This document shows, in pieces, positions 15,179-24,885 of a DNA stretch of 64,000 nucleotides. Position 1 is the first letter of the stretch. Every line of letters starts with the position of its first letter. Where the stretch lies: contig NZ_JAUZEE010000003.1 of the NCBI RefSeq assembly GCF_030705305.1, positions 496,001 to 560,000 of the forward strand, read 5' to 3'. This DNA comes from Leptothrix discophora. Lineage in GTDB: Bacteria; Pseudomonadota; Gammaproteobacteria; Burkholderiales; Burkholderiaceae_C. Position numbers and translations under genes: made by a program. The notes beneath the pieces are model-generated. The model saw nothing but the letters and a program-made list of their open reading frames with translations, searched no databases and was not told the origin of the DNA.

Positions 15179-15234
15179 ATTGTTGAATCCGCAGTGCGGT
15201 TTGACAATCACAAAGCCAGTGAACACACTGTCAA
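15179..15234. promoter_or_regulatory. Divergent control region with two nested inverted repeats
   Basis: A 30-base imperfect palindrome at 15179-15208 has outer arms ATTGT/ACAAT around a perfect CCGCA-G-TGCGG core. A second pair, TTGACA (15201-15206) and TGTCAA (15229-15234), overlaps it. Both lie between the LysR gene and the acyl-CoA dehydrogenase operon, where LysR-type activators usually bind. TTGACA-like sequences here could also be -35 boxes, but no good -10 was found. Confidence 0.55.
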
Positions 15235-15258
15235 GGAATTTCGACGAATCGAGCCGAC

Positions 15259-16194
15259 ATGGACCTCAACGCGCTGGTGCTCTTCGTGGACATCGTGGAC
15301 GCGGGCAACCTCAGCCTGGCCGCCCGCAACCTCAAGATGAGCCGGGCCAACGTCAGCTACCACCTGACCCAGCTGGAGAAGTCGGTCGGCCAGCAGCTGA
15401 TGCGGCGCACCACCCGGCGGGTCGAGCCGACCGAGGTCGGCCAGCGGCTCTACGAGCACGGCCGCGTCATCCGCAACGAATGGCAGGCCGCGCGCGAGAC
15501 GGTGGCGATGTTCGGCAAGGCCCTGCACGGCTCGGTACGCCTGAGCGTGCCGACCGGCTTCGGCCACCTGGTGATGTCGCCCTGGCTGATCGACTTCAAG
15601 CGCCGCTACCCGGACATCGCGCTGGAGCTGCTGTTCGACAACCAGGTCGACGACCTGCTGCGCGACGAGGTCGACCTGGCGGTGCGCGTGATGTCCGAGC
15701 CGCCGCAGAACCTGATCGCGATCGAGCTGGGCCGGGTCCGCTACGTGCTCTGCGCCTCGCTGGCCCATCTGGCCGCCCAGGCCCTGCCCGCATCGCCGGC
15801 CGACCTGGCGCGCGTGCCGCTGATCACCTCGGCGGTGTCCGGACGCGACCTGAAGGTGACGGCCTACCGCGTCAGCGCGGAAGACCCGAGCCTCCCGGCC
15901 GAGCCGCCGCTGGAGATCAAGCCGCATCCGACGCTGGCGTCCGAGAATTTCCAGTTCCTGCGCGAGGCCATCCTGGCCGGCCTGGGCGTGGGCCTGGTGC
16001 CGGACTACGTGGTGGCGCAGGACGTGTCCGAAGGCCGGCTCGTGACCGCCCTGGACGATTGGCGGCTGAGCGTGTTCGGCTCGCGCCTGCACCTGCTGCG
16101 CATGCCCGGCCGCTACCAGACGCTGGCCACGCGCACCTTGATCGACTTCATCGTCGACCGGGCCCACCGCTGGGCTGGCCGGTCCAGCGACTGA
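15259..16194 (+). CDS. LysR-family transcriptional regulator
   Basis: A 311-residue protein with an N-terminal winged helix-turn-helix at residues 1-60 (L-S-L-A-A-R-N-L-K-M-S-R-A-N-V-S-Y-H-L). A LysR-type substrate-binding domain follows from about 90 to 300 (G-S-V-R-L-S-V-P-T-G-F-G, F-L-R-E-A-I-L-A-G-L-G-V-G-L-V-P). It is divergent from the acyl-CoA dehydrogenase operon across 104 bp that contain nested inverted repeats, so it most likely controls that operon and itself. The ligand is unknown; an acyl-CoA pathway intermediate would fit. Confidence 0.95.
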   Translation: MDLNALVLFVDIVDAGNLSLAARNLKMSRANVSYHLTQLEKSVGQQLMRRTTRRVEPTEVGQRLYEHGRVIRNEWQAARETVAMFGKALHGSVRLSVPTGFGHLVMSPWLIDFKRRYPDIALELLFDNQVDDLLRDEVDLAVRVMSEPPQNLIAIELGRVRYVLCASLAHLAAQALPASPADLARVPLITSAVSGRDLKVTAYRVSAEDPSLPAEPPLEIKPHPTLASENFQFLREAILAGLGVGLVPDYVVAQDVSEGRLVTALDDWRLSVFGSRLHLLRMPGRYQTLATRTLIDFIVDRAHRWAGRSSD

Positions 16195-16262
16195 ACCGGT
16201 TCGCACGTCGAGCCATGGCGAGCGCGCCCCCTTAAACTGGACCATCACTGTTGTTGCGAGAC

Positions 16263-19193
16263 ATGCCGTCTACCTCCGACCCCGCAGAGCAGCGCCGCCT
16301 GGCGCAGTTGCAGGCCCTGAAGGTCCTGGACAGCGAACCCGAACCCCTGTTCGACACCCTCGCCCAGCTGGCCTCCGAGGTCTGCGGCACACCGATCGCC
16401 CTGGTCAGCCTGATCGACACCGACCGCCAGTGGTTCAAGGCCAACGTCGGCCTGCCCGGCGTCGGCCAGACCCCGCGCGACGTCGCCTTCTGCGACCACG
16501 CGATCCGTCAGGACGGGCTGTTCGAGGTCGGCGACGCGACGCGTGACCGGCGCTTCGAGGCCAACCCGCTGGTCACCGGGCAGCCCGGCGTCCGCTTCTA
16601 TGCCGGCGCACCGCTGGTGCTGCCCTCGGGCGACCGCATCGGCACGCTCTGCGTGATCGACCGGCAGCCGCGCCAGCTCGCACCGCAACAGGCCGCCATG
16701 CTCACCCAGCTGGCGCAGGCCGTGGTCCAGGCCCTGGAGTTGCGGCAAAGCCTGGTGTTGCGCACCCTGGCCGTGCGGCATGCGGACGATCTGGCCGTGG
16801 CGGAGAGCGAGGCTCGCCTGCGCGCCATCCTGGACACGCAGAGCGAACTGGTCTCGCAGGCCACGCCGGACGGCAGGCTGCTGTACGTCAACCCGGCCTA
16901 CGCGGCGTACTTCAGCCGCTCGGTCGAGGAGATCACCGGCACCAACCTGTACGAGCACGTCGATCCCGCCGTGCGCGGCCTGGTGCGCGAGCGCATCGCG
17001 CAGGTGCTGAGCCAGGGCAAGCCGGTGACCAGCGAGAACCGCATGTCGCTGCCCGATGGCTCCGAATGCTGGATCGCCTGGACCAACACCCGGCAGTTCG
17101 ACCTGGAAGGACGGCCCCTGCTGCATTCGACCGGTCGCGACGTCACCGCCCGCGTGCTGGCCGAGCGCAAGCTGAGGACCAGCCAGGCCTTCCTGGCGCG
17201 CACCGGCGAGGTCGCCGGCGTCGGCGGCTGGGCGCTGGATCTGCGCACCAGCGAGATCACCTGGTCGGACGAGACCTACCGGATCCACGAACTGTCGCCC
17301 GGCTTCAAGCCGACGCTGGAGGCCGCGATCAGCTTCTACACGCCCGCCTCGCGCGTGCGGATCGAGCAGGCGGTCGCCGAGGGCATGGCCCATGGCACGC
17401 CCTGGGACCTCGAACTGCAGGTGGTCACGGCCAAGGGCCGCACGATCTGGGCCCGCGCAGTCGGCGCGGTCGAGTTCGAGGACGGCCAGGCGGTGCGGCT
17501 GATCGGGGCCTTCCAGGACATCACCGAGCAACGTCGCCTGCGCGAGCAGCTCGCCACCAGCGAACAGTTCCTGCGCCAGCTCACCGACGGCGTGCCGGTG
17601 CGGCTGGCCTATCTGGACCGCGAGCGGCGCTACCGCTTCGTCAACGAGGCCTGGTGCCAGGGCACTGGTCTGTCCCGCGAGGAGGTCATCGGCAAGACCC
17701 GCGCCCGCGTCCTGCCGGGGCAGGACCGCGAGGAACTGCGCCACCACGCCGCGCTGGCACTGTCCGGGCAATCGGTGCAGTTCGAGACCGACGACACCGT
17801 GGCCGGCCAGGTCCGCCGCTTCGAGCACCGGCTGAAGCCGGACGTCGATGAACACGGGCAGGTGCGCGGCTTCTTCGTCTCGGCCACCGACATCACCGAG
17901 CGCAGCGCGGCCGAGAAGGCCCACCGCGAGATCGCGGCGATCTTCGAGCACACCACCGACTACGTCGTGCAGTTCGACCTGGCCGGCCAGATCCTCTACC
18001 TCAACCCGGCCATGCGCGAGGTTGGCGGATGGTCCGCCGATGCGGCCTCAGGCAGCCAGACCTTCGAGCAGTTGCTGAGTGACGAGGCCCGCGACCTTTT
18101 CCGATCGACCATCCTGCCGGCGCTACTGCAGGACGATGTCTGGCTGGGCTCGACCACGATCCGGCTGGACGGTCGGCGCGAGTTGCCGGTCAGCCTCATG
18201 GTGATCGCGCACCGCAGCGTCGACACGCGCCACGGCCGGTCGGTCGAGCGGTATTCGGCGCTTATGCGCGACGAGACGGCGTCGATGGCGGCGCAGGCCG
18301 AGATCCGCCGCCAGAGCGCGATCCTGAAGTCGGTCGCGGATGCGATCCCCTCGACCGTGGCGGTGATGGGCCAGGACGGCCAGTACCGTTTCGTCAACCG
18401 CGCCTTCGAGCGCGCCGTCGGGCGCGACACGGCGGGCATCCTCGGCCACGGCGCGCGGGAGATCCTCGGCGAAGAGGAGTTCGAGCGCCGCCGGCCCTGG
18501 ATCGAGATGGCGCTGCAGGGCGTGCCCGTCACCTTCGAGCTGGAACAGGTCGGCGAGCACGGCAAGACCTACACCCAGGTCGAATACCTGCCACTGCTGC
18601 GGCCATCCGGCGAGGTCGACAGCTTCGTCGTCGTGACCCAGGACATCACCCAGCGCAAGCGCGAGGAACTGCGCCTGCTGACGCTCACGCAGACCGATGC
18701 GCTGACCGGCCTGCTCAACCGCACCGGCTTCCGGATGCGGCTGGAGAACATGCTCGACGAGCATGTCGGTGAATCGATCGGTCTGCTCTACGTGGACCTC
18801 GACCGCTTCAAGCCGGTCAACGACACCCACGGCCATGCCGCCGGCGATGCGGTGCTCAAGGACGTGGCCCGTCGCCTGACGCGCCTGATGCGCCCCACCG
18901 ACGCGGTCGCCCGGCTCGGCGGTGACGAGTTCGCGGTGCTGCTGCATGGCGTCACGCAGGTGGCGCAGGCCGAGCGCGTGGCCGCCAAGATCGTCGAGGC
19001 GCTGAAGGAGCCGTTCGACCTCGGCCCCGATCGCATCGCCCACATCGGTGCCAGCGTCGGCGGCGCCTTCGGCCACGCCGTCATCGGCGACTGGCCGGCC
19101 CTGCTGGAGAAGGCCGACCAGATGCTCTACCAGGCCAAGGCCGAAGGGCGGGGAAGATACCTGGTGGCGGTCTTGGCGGGCCCAGGCGCCTGA
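16263..19193 (+). CDS. GAF / multi-PAS / GGDEF diguanylate cyclase
   Basis: A 976-residue soluble protein with no membrane segment. A GAF domain occupies about 20-165 (D-T-D-R-Q-W-F-K-A-N-V-G-L, C-D-H-A-I). It is followed by about five PAS/PAC units between 185 and 800, with typical ends such as R-D-V-T-A-R, Q-D-I-T-E-Q-R-R, T-D-I-T-E-R and Q-D-I-T-Q-R-K-R. The C-terminal GGDEF domain has V-D-L-D-R-F-K-P-V-N-D and an intact R-L-G-G-D-E-F. It should synthesise cyclic di-GMP in response to signals sensed by GAF or PAS. No EAL domain follows. The ATG at 16263 was preferred to a TTG at 16251. Downstream, 146 bp without a gene precede the tRNA-Pro terminator. Confidence 0.92.
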   Translation: MPSTSDPAEQRRLAQLQALKVLDSEPEPLFDTLAQLASEVCGTPIALVSLIDTDRQWFKANVGLPGVGQTPRDVAFCDHAIRQDGLFEVGDATRDRRFEANPLVTGQPGVRFYAGAPLVLPSGDRIGTLCVIDRQPRQLAPQQAAMLTQLAQAVVQALELRQSLVLRTLAVRHADDLAVAESEARLRAILDTQSELVSQATPDGRLLYVNPAYAAYFSRSVEEITGTNLYEHVDPAVRGLVRERIAQVLSQGKPVTSENRMSLPDGSECWIAWTNTRQFDLEGRPLLHSTGRDVTARVLAERKLRTSQAFLARTGEVAGVGGWALDLRTSEITWSDETYRIHELSPGFKPTLEAAISFYTPASRVRIEQAVAEGMAHGTPWDLELQVVTAKGRTIWARAVGAVEFEDGQAVRLIGAFQDITEQRRLREQLATSEQFLRQLTDGVPVRLAYLDRERRYRFVNEAWCQGTGLSREEVIGKTRARVLPGQDREELRHHAALALSGQSVQFETDDTVAGQVRRFEHRLKPDVDEHGQVRGFFVSATDITERSAAEKAHREIAAIFEHTTDYVVQFDLAGQILYLNPAMREVGGWSADAASGSQTFEQLLSDEARDLFRSTILPALLQDDVWLGSTTIRLDGRRELPVSLMVIAHRSVDTRHGRSVERYSALMRDETASMAAQAEIRRQSAILKSVADAIPSTVAVMGQDGQYRFVNRAFERAVGRDTAGILGHGAREILGEEEFERRRPWIEMALQGVPVTFELEQVGEHGKTYTQVEYLPLLRPSGEVDSFVVVTQDITQRKREELRLLTLTQTDALTGLLNRTGFRMRLENMLDEHVGESIGLLYVDLDRFKPVNDTHGHAAGDAVLKDVARRLTRLMRPTDAVARLGGDEFAVLLHGVTQVAQAERVAAKIVEALKEPFDLGPDRIAHIGASVGGAFGHAVIGDWPALLEKADQMLYQAKAEGRGRYLVAVLAGPGA

Positions 19194-19339
19194 GCGCCTG
19201 CACGGACCGGTCGGGTTCAGCCGCGCGGCGCGGCCTCGAGTGCCCGGATGTGTATCCGCCGTTCCACCAGACAAGAACCGGACAAGAGAGACGCACACGC
19301 ACACGACTACGCAGAAGCCAGTAAGCAAGCAGGAAAAAG

Positions 19340-19371
19340 CAAAAAGCCCGGTGTCTTGTGGACACCGGGCT
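19340..19371 (-). terminator. Rho-independent terminator of tRNA-Pro
   Basis: On the minus strand an 11-bp perfect stem (AGCCCGGTGTC/GACACCGGGCT, 5-base loop) is followed by TTTTTGCTTTTT. It lies 12 bases after the tRNA CCA end. Confidence 0.92.
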
Positions 19372-19382
19372 CGTGCTTTCTT

Positions 19383-19459
19383 TGGTCGGGGTGGCGGGAT
19401 TCGAACTCGCGACCCCTTGCACCCCATGCAAGTGCGCTACCAGGCTGCGCTACACCCCG
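19383..19459 (-). tRNA. tRNA-Pro(GGG)
   Basis: The minus strand folds as a full cloverleaf. The acceptor pairs CGGGGTG with CACCCCG, the anticodon stem is CTTGC/GCAAG around the loop A-T-G-G-G-G-T with anticodon GGG, and the T loop is GTTCGAATC. CCA is encoded (19383-19385). It reads CCC codons, which should be common in this GC-rich genome. Confidence 0.95.
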
Positions 19460-19471
19460 ACTGAGCCAAAA

Positions 19472-19501
19472 AGTATATGCCAGGAGAAATCAGTCTGTCC
19501 A
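19472..19501 (-). promoter_or_regulatory. Sigma-70 promoter of tRNA-Pro
   Basis: On the minus strand TGGACA (19501-19496) and TATACT (19477-19472) are separated by 18 bases. The -10 box lies 12 bases from the mature tRNA 5' end, so transcription should start about 5 bases before the tRNA. This makes the tRNA independent of the upstream merR gene. Confidence 0.75.
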
Positions 19502-19544
19502 GACATTTGAGAGAGATTCAGCCCACCAGCCCGCCAACCCGACC

Positions 19545-20066
19545 TCAGTCGTCGAGGTCCAGCAGGCTGCGGATCGACAGCAGCTCGTCTCGCAGCGACA
19601 GGCGCGGTGCGTCGGGCAGGACGACCGTCGTGGCCGCTTCGGCCGGCGGCATCGCCAGGGCGGCGCTGGCGTACTGCGGGGCGCGCGGCAAGGTCGACAA
19701 CGGGATCGGCATGCCGCTGACCGACGCGTGAAGGTCGAGGTCGTCGTGGGAAGGATCGTCGGCCGGGCCGGAAGCGCCCATCGGCAGCGACGCGCCGGGC
19801 GCGGCCACGGCGCCGAGTTCGATCAGGCGGTTGCGGGCGCCGCTGATGGTGAAGCCCTGCTCGTAGAGCAGGTCGCGGATCCGGCGGATCAGCAGCACCT
19901 CGTGGTGCTGGTAGTAGCGCCGGTTGCCGCGTCGCTTCATCGGACGCAACTGGGTGAACTCCTGTTCCCAGTAGCGCAGCACATAAGGCTTGACGCCGCA
20001 AAGCTCGCTCACTTCACCGATGGTGAAGTAGCGTTTGGGCGGGATGTCCGGGAGCGAATTTTCCAT
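19545..20066 (-). CDS. MerR-family transcriptional regulator
   Basis: A 173-residue protein. Residues 12-80 form a MerR winged helix (Y-F-T-I-G-E-V-S-E-L-C-G-V, L-R-Y-W-E, R-R-Y-Y), followed by a low-complexity proline/alanine-rich tail and a short leucine-rich end. No cysteine metal-binding cluster is seen, so a metal sensor is unlikely. This gene regularly follows ihfA in Burkholderiales; its ligand and targets are not known. It starts 34 bases after ihfA and is the last protein gene of the translation block. Confidence 0.9.
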   Translation of the reverse strand: MENSLPDIPPKRYFTIGEVSELCGVKPYVLRYWEQEFTQLRPMKRRGNRRYYQHHEVLLIRRIRDLLYEQGFTISGARNRLIELGAVAAPGASLPMGASGPADDPSHDDLDLHASVSGMPIPLSTLPRAPQYASAALAMPPAEAATTVVLPDAPRLSLRDELLSIRSLLDLDD

Positions 20067-20100
20067 TGAAATCAATGGGATTCAGGAGTCTCGCAACACT

Positions 20101-20466
20101 TTACTCGAACTCTCCGGGCGGCGGTGCCTCGCCTTGCACGATGGCCTTGAGTTTGTGGCTGGCGTGAAACGTGACGACCTTGCGGGCGCGGATCGGGATG
20201 GCCTCGCCGGTGCGCGGGTTGCGACCCGGCCGCGGCGCCTTGCGGCGGACCTGGAAGTTCCCGAAGCCCGAGAGCTTCACGTCCTCGCCGCTGACCAGCG
20301 CGTCGTGGATGAACTTGAAGTAGGCCTCGACCATGTCCTTGGACTCGCGCTTGTTCAGGCCCAGGCGCTCGAACAGCAGGTCAGCCAGTTCGGCCTTGGT
20401 CAGCGTCGGCGTCTCGAGCGAGATCACGCGGTCCATCGGCAGCGCCTGTTCTGGGGTGTCGGCCAT
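20101..20466 (-). CDS. ihfA: Integration host factor alpha subunit
   Basis: A 121-residue HU/IHF-family DNA-bending protein. The core begins [12 protein letters not shown] and contains [14 protein letters not shown] and the DNA-intercalating arm [12 protein letters not shown]. It pairs with IhfB to bend DNA at promoters (including sigma-54 promoters), origins and recombination sites. It is about 20 residues longer at the N-terminus than the enterobacterial protein. Position after pheT is the standard gene order. Confidence 0.97.
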   Translation of the reverse strand: MADTPEQALPMDRVISLETPTLTKAELADLLFERLGLNKRESKDMVEAYFKFIHDALVSGEDVKLSGFGNFQVRRKAPRPGRNPRTGEAIPIRARKVVTFHASHKLKAIVQGEAPPPGEFE

Positions 20467-20501
20467 CTTGGTGTGCGTTCTTGGGGGTCGAAGGAACCGG
20501 C

Positions 20502-22955
20502 TCAGGCGCCGCGCAGTCGCGCGCCGAGACGCTGGCCGACCGCCTCGACGACGGCCTGGATGGCCGCGTCGCTGCGGGCGTCGGTCAGCGGCGCGGCATC
20601 GTCCAGCAGCTCGATGCGCACCGCCAGGCTGCGCTCGCCGGCCGCGAAACCGGCCACGCCGGCGGCCGGGCGGTAGACGTCGAACAGCTGCGCACCACGC
20701 ACCAGGCCGTCGGTCGGAGCCGCCAGGATGGTGTCGACCAGCGCATCGTGGCCGACGCTCTCGCCAACGATCAAGGCCAGGTCGCGCGTCACGGCCTGTT
20801 GCCGGGCGACCGGCTGGTAAGCCGGCACGGGACGGCGCAGCAGCGCCGCCGCGTCCAGCTCGAACAGCACCGGCGCGCTGGGCAGTTCATAGGCCTGGCG
20901 CCAGCGCGGGTGCAGCTCGCCGACATGGCCGATCTCCGCGCCGTCGAGCACCACGCGGGCGCAGCGGCCCGGGTGCATCGCCGGATGTTCGGCCGCCTCG
21001 AATCGCGGCTGCAGCGGCGCAAGCAGCGCCTCGACATCGCCCTTGACGTCGTAGAAGTCGACCGCACGCTCCTTGGCGCCCCATTGCAGCGCGTCGACCG
21101 GACCCCAGGCGAGGCCGGCCACGCGCAGCGGCTGGTCGACGCCGGCGACGTCCTGCTCGCTGCCCTGCACCGACGCATCACGGCGGAAGACGCGGCCGAA
21201 CTCGAACACGCGCACCCGCGAAGCGCGCCGCGACAGGTTGTGGCGCAGCACCTGCACCAGGCTGCCGAGCAGGCTGGAGCGCATCACCGACAGCGGCGCG
21301 GCGATCGGGTTGAGCAGGCGGATCGGGTCGGCGTTGCCCGCCAGCTCGTGTTCCCAGCGGGCTTCCACGAAGCTGAAGTTGATCGTCTCCTGGTAGCCCT
21401 GCGCCGCCACGGCACGGCGCACCGCGTGCGGGCTGCGGCGGTCCTCGGTGCGCACGCGGGCGGTCACCGGCGCGTTCGGCGGCGTCAGCGGAAGCTGGTC
21501 GAAGCCGATCACGCGGATGACCTCCTCGATCAGGTCTTCCTCGATCTGCAGGTCAAAGCGCCAGCTCGGCGGCGTCACGGTCAGCACGCCGGGCGAGGAC
21601 TCGGTGCAGCCCAGGCCGAGCCGCTCGAACACCTGCACGCACTGCGCCTGGCTGACCGGCATGCCGATGACCTTGGCGGCACGGTCCACGCGCAGCGCCA
21701 CCGGGCGACGCTCGGGCAGGCGGGTGATCTGGTCGTCGATCGGGCCGATGCGGGTGTCGGCCGTGCCGCAGATCTGCACGATCAGCGCGGTGATGCGCTC
21801 GATGTGCTCGACCGTCAGCGCCGGGTCCACGCCCCGCTCGAAGCGGTGGCCGGCATCGGTCGAGAAGTTGTAGCGGCGCGAGCGGCCGGCGACCGCCTCG
21901 GGCCACCAGAAGGCGGCCTCGACGTAGACGTTGCGGGTCGCGTCGCCAACGGCGGTGGCGTCGCCACCCATGATGCCGGCCAGCGACTCGACGGTCTGCG
22001 CACCGCCGTGGTCATCGGCGATGACGCCGACCTGCCCGTCGAGCTCGACGGTGTTGCCGTTGAGCAGCTTGAGCGTCTCGCCCGCGCGGCCCCAGCGCAC
22101 CACCAGGCCGCCCTGGATCTTGTCGCGGTCGAAGATGTGGCTGGGCCGGCCGAACTCGAACATGACGTAGTTCGAGATGTCGACCAGCGCGCTGACCGAG
22201 CGCTGGCCGCAGCGCGCGAGTCGTTCGACCATCCAGGCCGGCGTCTTCGCCTGCGGATCGATGCCGCGGATCACCCGGCCGGAGAAGCGGCCGCACAGGT
22301 CGTCGGCCTCGATGCGCACCGGCAGGCGGTCATCGGCCGTGACCGGCACCGGCGCGAACGCCGGTTGGGCCAGCGCAGTGCCGGTCAGGGCGGCGACCTC
22401 GCGGGCGACGCCGTAGACGCTCAGGCCGTGGCCGAGGTTGGGCGTGAGCTTGAGCGTGAACAGCGTGTCGTCGAGGTTCAGGACCTGGCGGATGTCCGCG
22501 CCGACCGGCGTGTCGGCCGGCAGTTCGAGCAGGCCGCCGTGGTCGTCGGACAGCTTGAGTTCGCGGGCCGAGCACAGCATGCCCTGGCTCTCGACGCCGC
22601 GCAGCTTGCCGAGCTTGATCACGAAGGGCTTGCCGTCCTCTCCGGGCGGCAGTTCGGCACCGACCAGCGCCAGCGGGACGCGGATGCCGACGCGTGCATT
22701 GGGCGCGCCGCAGACGATCTGCAGCGGGCCGTCCTTGCTGTGCGGGCCCGCGTCGACGGTGCACACGCGCAGCCGGTCGGCGTTGGGATGCTGCTCGGCG
22801 GTCACGATCTCGGCCACGACGATGCGGCTGAACGGCGGGGCGGCGCGCTGCTGCTCCTCGACCTCCATGCCGGACATGGTCAGCAGGCGGGCCAGGCCGT
22901 CGCTGTCGAGGGCGGGGTTGCAGAACTCGCGCAACCAGGATTCTGGGAATTGCAT
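20502..22955 (-). CDS. pheT: Phenylalanyl-tRNA synthetase beta subunit
   Basis: An 817-residue protein, slightly longer than the enterobacterial one (about 795). It shows the family order: an N-terminal [11 protein letters not shown], a tRNA-binding/OB domain near 40-150, B3/B4 editing region, B5 domain, a degenerate synthetase core and a C-terminal anticodon-binding ferredoxin-like domain ending R-S-D-A-A-I-Q-A. It forms the alpha2-beta2 enzyme with PheS, and its editing site removes Tyr-tRNA-Phe. It lies 54 bases after pheS. Confidence 0.98.
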   Translation of the reverse strand: MQFPESWLREFCNPALDSDGLARLLTMSGMEVEEQQRAAPPFSRIVVAEIVTAEQHPNADRLRVCTVDAGPHSKDGPLQIVCGAPNARVGIRVPLALVGAELPPGEDGKPFVIKLGKLRGVESQGMLCSARELKLSDDHGGLLELPADTPVGADIRQVLNLDDTLFTLKLTPNLGHGLSVYGVAREVAALTGTALAQPAFAPVPVTADDRLPVRIEADDLCGRFSGRVIRGIDPQAKTPAWMVERLARCGQRSVSALVDISNYVMFEFGRPSHIFDRDKIQGGLVVRWGRAGETLKLLNGNTVELDGQVGVIADDHGGAQTVESLAGIMGGDATAVGDATRNVYVEAAFWWPEAVAGRSRRYNFSTDAGHRFERGVDPALTVEHIERITALIVQICGTADTRIGPIDDQITRLPERRPVALRVDRAAKVIGMPVSQAQCVQVFERLGLGCTESSPGVLTVTPPSWRFDLQIEEDLIEEVIRVIGFDQLPLTPPNAPVTARVRTEDRRSPHAVRRAVAAQGYQETINFSFVEARWEHELAGNADPIRLLNPIAAPLSVMRSSLLGSLVQVLRHNLSRRASRVRVFEFGRVFRRDASVQGSEQDVAGVDQPLRVAGLAWGPVDALQWGAKERAVDFYDVKGDVEALLAPLQPRFEAAEHPAMHPGRCARVVLDGAEIGHVGELHPRWRQAYELPSAPVLFELDAAALLRRPVPAYQPVARQQAVTRDLALIVGESVGHDALVDTILAAPTDGLVRGAQLFDVYRPAAGVAGFAAGERSLAVRIELLDDAAPLTDARSDAAIQAVVEAVGQRLGARLRGA

Positions 22956-23009
22956 GGCTTCAGGAGGCGTCGGTGATCGGGTCGGCGGGCGTGCGGGGGC
23001 TCACGGGCA

Positions 23010-24053
23010 TCACTGGAACTGGGCCAGGAAGCGCATGTCGCCTTCGAAGAACAGGCGCAGGTCGTTGACGCCGTAGCGCAGCATGGTCAGGCGGTCCGGG
23101 CCCATGCCAAAGGCGAAGCCGATGTAGCGCTCCGGGTCGAGGCCGAAGTTGCGCACCACGTTCGGATGGACCTGGCCGGAACCGGCGACCTCGAGCCAGC
23201 GGCCCTTGAGCGGACCGCTCGAGAAGGCGATGTCGACCTCGGCGGACGGCTCGGTGAAGGGGAAGAAGGACGGCCGGAAGCGCAGTTCGAGGTCGTCGGT
23301 CTCGAAGAAGGTGCGGAAGAAGTCGGTGAAGACCGACTTGAGGTCCTTGAACGAGACGTTCTCGCCGATCCACAGGCCTTCGCACTGGTGGAACATGGGC
23401 GAGTGGGTCGCGTCGCTGTCGACCCGGTAGGTACGGCCCGGCGCGATCACGCGGATCTCGGGCATCGGGTCGGCACCGGCGTGGCGGGCGGCATGCTGGC
23501 GCGAGTAGCGCACCTGCATCGGCGAGGTGTGCGGGCGCAGGCACAGGGGGCGGCCGGCCTCGTCGTTCATGTCGACGTAGAAGGTGTCCTGCATCGAACG
23601 GGCCGGATGGTTCTCCGGGTTGTTCAGCGCGGTGAAGCTGTGCCAGTCGGTCTCGATCTCCGGACCGTCGGCGACGTCGAAACCCATCGACGCGAAGATC
23701 TGCTCGATGCGCTCCATCGTGCGCGAGACCGGGTGCAGGCCGCCACTGCCGCGCTGGCGGCCGGGCAGGCTGACGTCGAGCGACTCGGCCTTGAGCTGGG
23801 CCTGCATCTCGGCCTCGGCGAGCGCCTGGCGGCGCGCGGTCAGCGCGGCCTCGATGCGCTGCTTGGTCTCGTTGATGGCGGCGCCGCGGGTCTTCTTCTC
23901 GTCGGGCGACAGCGCGGCCATGCCCTTGAGCAGTTCGGTCACGCGACCGGTCTTGCCGAGGAAGCGCGCCTTGGCGTCCTCGAGTTGGGCCGGCGTGCCG
24001 GCAGCGGCGAAATCCGCCTCGGCGGCCTGGACCAGGGTATCGAGATCGTTCAT
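23010..24053 (-). CDS. pheS: Phenylalanyl-tRNA synthetase alpha subunit
   Basis: A 347-residue class-II synthetase catalytic subunit. It has an N-terminal coiled coil (to about 95), then motif 2 with F-H-Q-C-E-G-L-W-I and motif 3 with [14 protein letters not shown]. The ATG at 24053 was chosen because residues before M-N-D-L-D-T-L lie in the leader that holds an intrinsic terminator (24101-24129). That position suggests transcriptional attenuation, although no Phe-rich leader peptide was found. Confidence 0.98.
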   Translation of the reverse strand: MNDLDTLVQAAEADFAAAGTPAQLEDAKARFLGKTGRVTELLKGMAALSPDEKKTRGAAINETKQRIEAALTARRQALAEAEMQAQLKAESLDVSLPGRQRGSGGLHPVSRTMERIEQIFASMGFDVADGPEIETDWHSFTALNNPENHPARSMQDTFYVDMNDEAGRPLCLRPHTSPMQVRYSRQHAARHAGADPMPEIRVIAPGRTYRVDSDATHSPMFHQCEGLWIGENVSFKDLKSVFTDFFRTFFETDDLELRFRPSFFPFTEPSAEVDIAFSSGPLKGRWLEVAGSGQVHPNVVRNFGLDPERYIGFAFGMGPDRLTMLRYGVNDLRLFFEGDMRFLAQFQ

Positions 24054-24100
24054 CACGGACAGGTCAGCTGGATGGGTCCGCCACCGGTCGGCGACGGACA

Positions 24101-24129
24101 CAAAAAAGGCCGAACACGGGGTCGGCCTT
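24101..24129 (-). terminator. Intrinsic terminator/attenuator between rplT and pheS
   Basis: On the minus strand the stem AAGGCCGA/TCGGCCTT with an 8-base loop is followed by TTTTTTG. It lies 48 bases before the pheS ATG, so it either ends the rplT message or acts as a conditional attenuator of pheST. Confidence 0.85.
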
Positions 24130-24179
24130 GGGGTGCGAGGCGCATGGCACCGGCCGGGGCCGGCACCACGCTGTCGGGC

Positions 24180-24536
24180 TCAGGCGAGCTGGGCCTTCAC
24201 CTTGTCGACGATGCTGCCGAAGGCGGCCGGATCGTTGATCGCCATGTCCGACAGGACCTTGCGGTCGATCGCGATCTGCGCCTTCTTCAGACCGGCCATG
24301 AAACGGCTGTAGGTCAGGCCGAGCGAACGGCTGGCGGCGTTGATGCGGGCGATCCAGAGGCGGCGGAACTCGCGCTTCTTGGCGCGGCGGTCACGGTAGG
24401 CGTACTGGCCCGCCTTCATCACCGCCTGCTTGGCGATGCGATAGACGTTCTTGCGACGACCGCGATAGCCCTTGGCCAGGGCGAGGACTTTCTTGTGACG
24501 AGCGCGGGCGGTAACACCACGTTTGACGCGAGGCAT
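24180..24536 (-). CDS. rplT: 50S ribosomal protein L20
   Basis: A 118-residue basic protein of standard length ([28 protein letters not shown]). It binds 23S rRNA early in large-subunit assembly, and in enterobacteria represses its own operon. AAGGAG lies 8 bases before the ATG. It follows rpmI by 27 bases. Confidence 0.99.
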   Translation of the reverse strand: MPRVKRGVTARARHKKVLALAKGYRGRRKNVYRIAKQAVMKAGQYAYRDRRAKKREFRRLWIARINAASRSLGLTYSRFMAGLKKAQIAIDRKVLSDMAINDPAAFGSIVDKVKAQLA

Positions 24537-24563
24537 GTGTTGACTCCTTCAGTGCGTGGTGGA

Positions 24564-24767
24564 TTACAGACCGGCGAACGGCAGCATCTGCGCGATGTGA
24601 CCCATGTTGGTCTCATGCACGTTGACGGCTCCGCGCAGGTGGCGCTTGTTCTTGGTGGTCTTCTTGGTCAGGATGTGGCGCTTGAACGCCTGACCGCGCT
24701 TGACGGTGCCACCCGGACGAACGCGAAAACGCTTCTTCGCGCTGCTCTTGGTCTTCATCTTGGGCAT
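24564..24767 (-). CDS. rpmI: 50S ribosomal protein L35
   Basis: A 67-residue basic protein that starts [14 protein letters not shown] and ends in the family. The ATG at 24767 has AGAAGGAG 7 bases upstream; longer forms would read through the 118-bp infC-rpmI spacer. Order infC-rpmI-rplT is conserved. Confidence 0.98.
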   Translation of the reverse strand: MPKMKTKSSAKKRFRVRPGGTVKRGQAFKRHILTKKTTKNKRHLRGAVNVHETNMGHIAQMLPFAGL

Positions 24768-24799
24768 GACTGCTCCTTCTGAGTTGTTCCCGTGAGGCG

Positions 24800-24818
24800 C
24801 CGCGAAAGAGCTTCGCGG
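24800..24818 (-). promoter_or_regulatory. Stem-loop in the rpmI leader
   Basis: A perfect 7-bp stem CCGCGAA/TTCGCGG with a 5-base loop lies 33 bases before the rpmI start. L20 represses rpmI-rplT by binding structured RNA in this leader in some bacteria, so this is a candidate part of such a site; the L20-binding signature itself was not identified. Confidence 0.4.
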
Positions 24819-24885
24819 TCTTGGTGGCCTACGGGCACCGGGACGCTGCAGCGACCAAACCGCAGCGACCTCATCCTTCAATCGT

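Noticed and set aside
24054-24179. pheM-type Phe-rich leader peptide before pheS
   Set aside because: The only ATG-started frame in the leader encodes M-R-L-A-P-Q-G-R and so on, without Phe clusters, and runs through the terminator.
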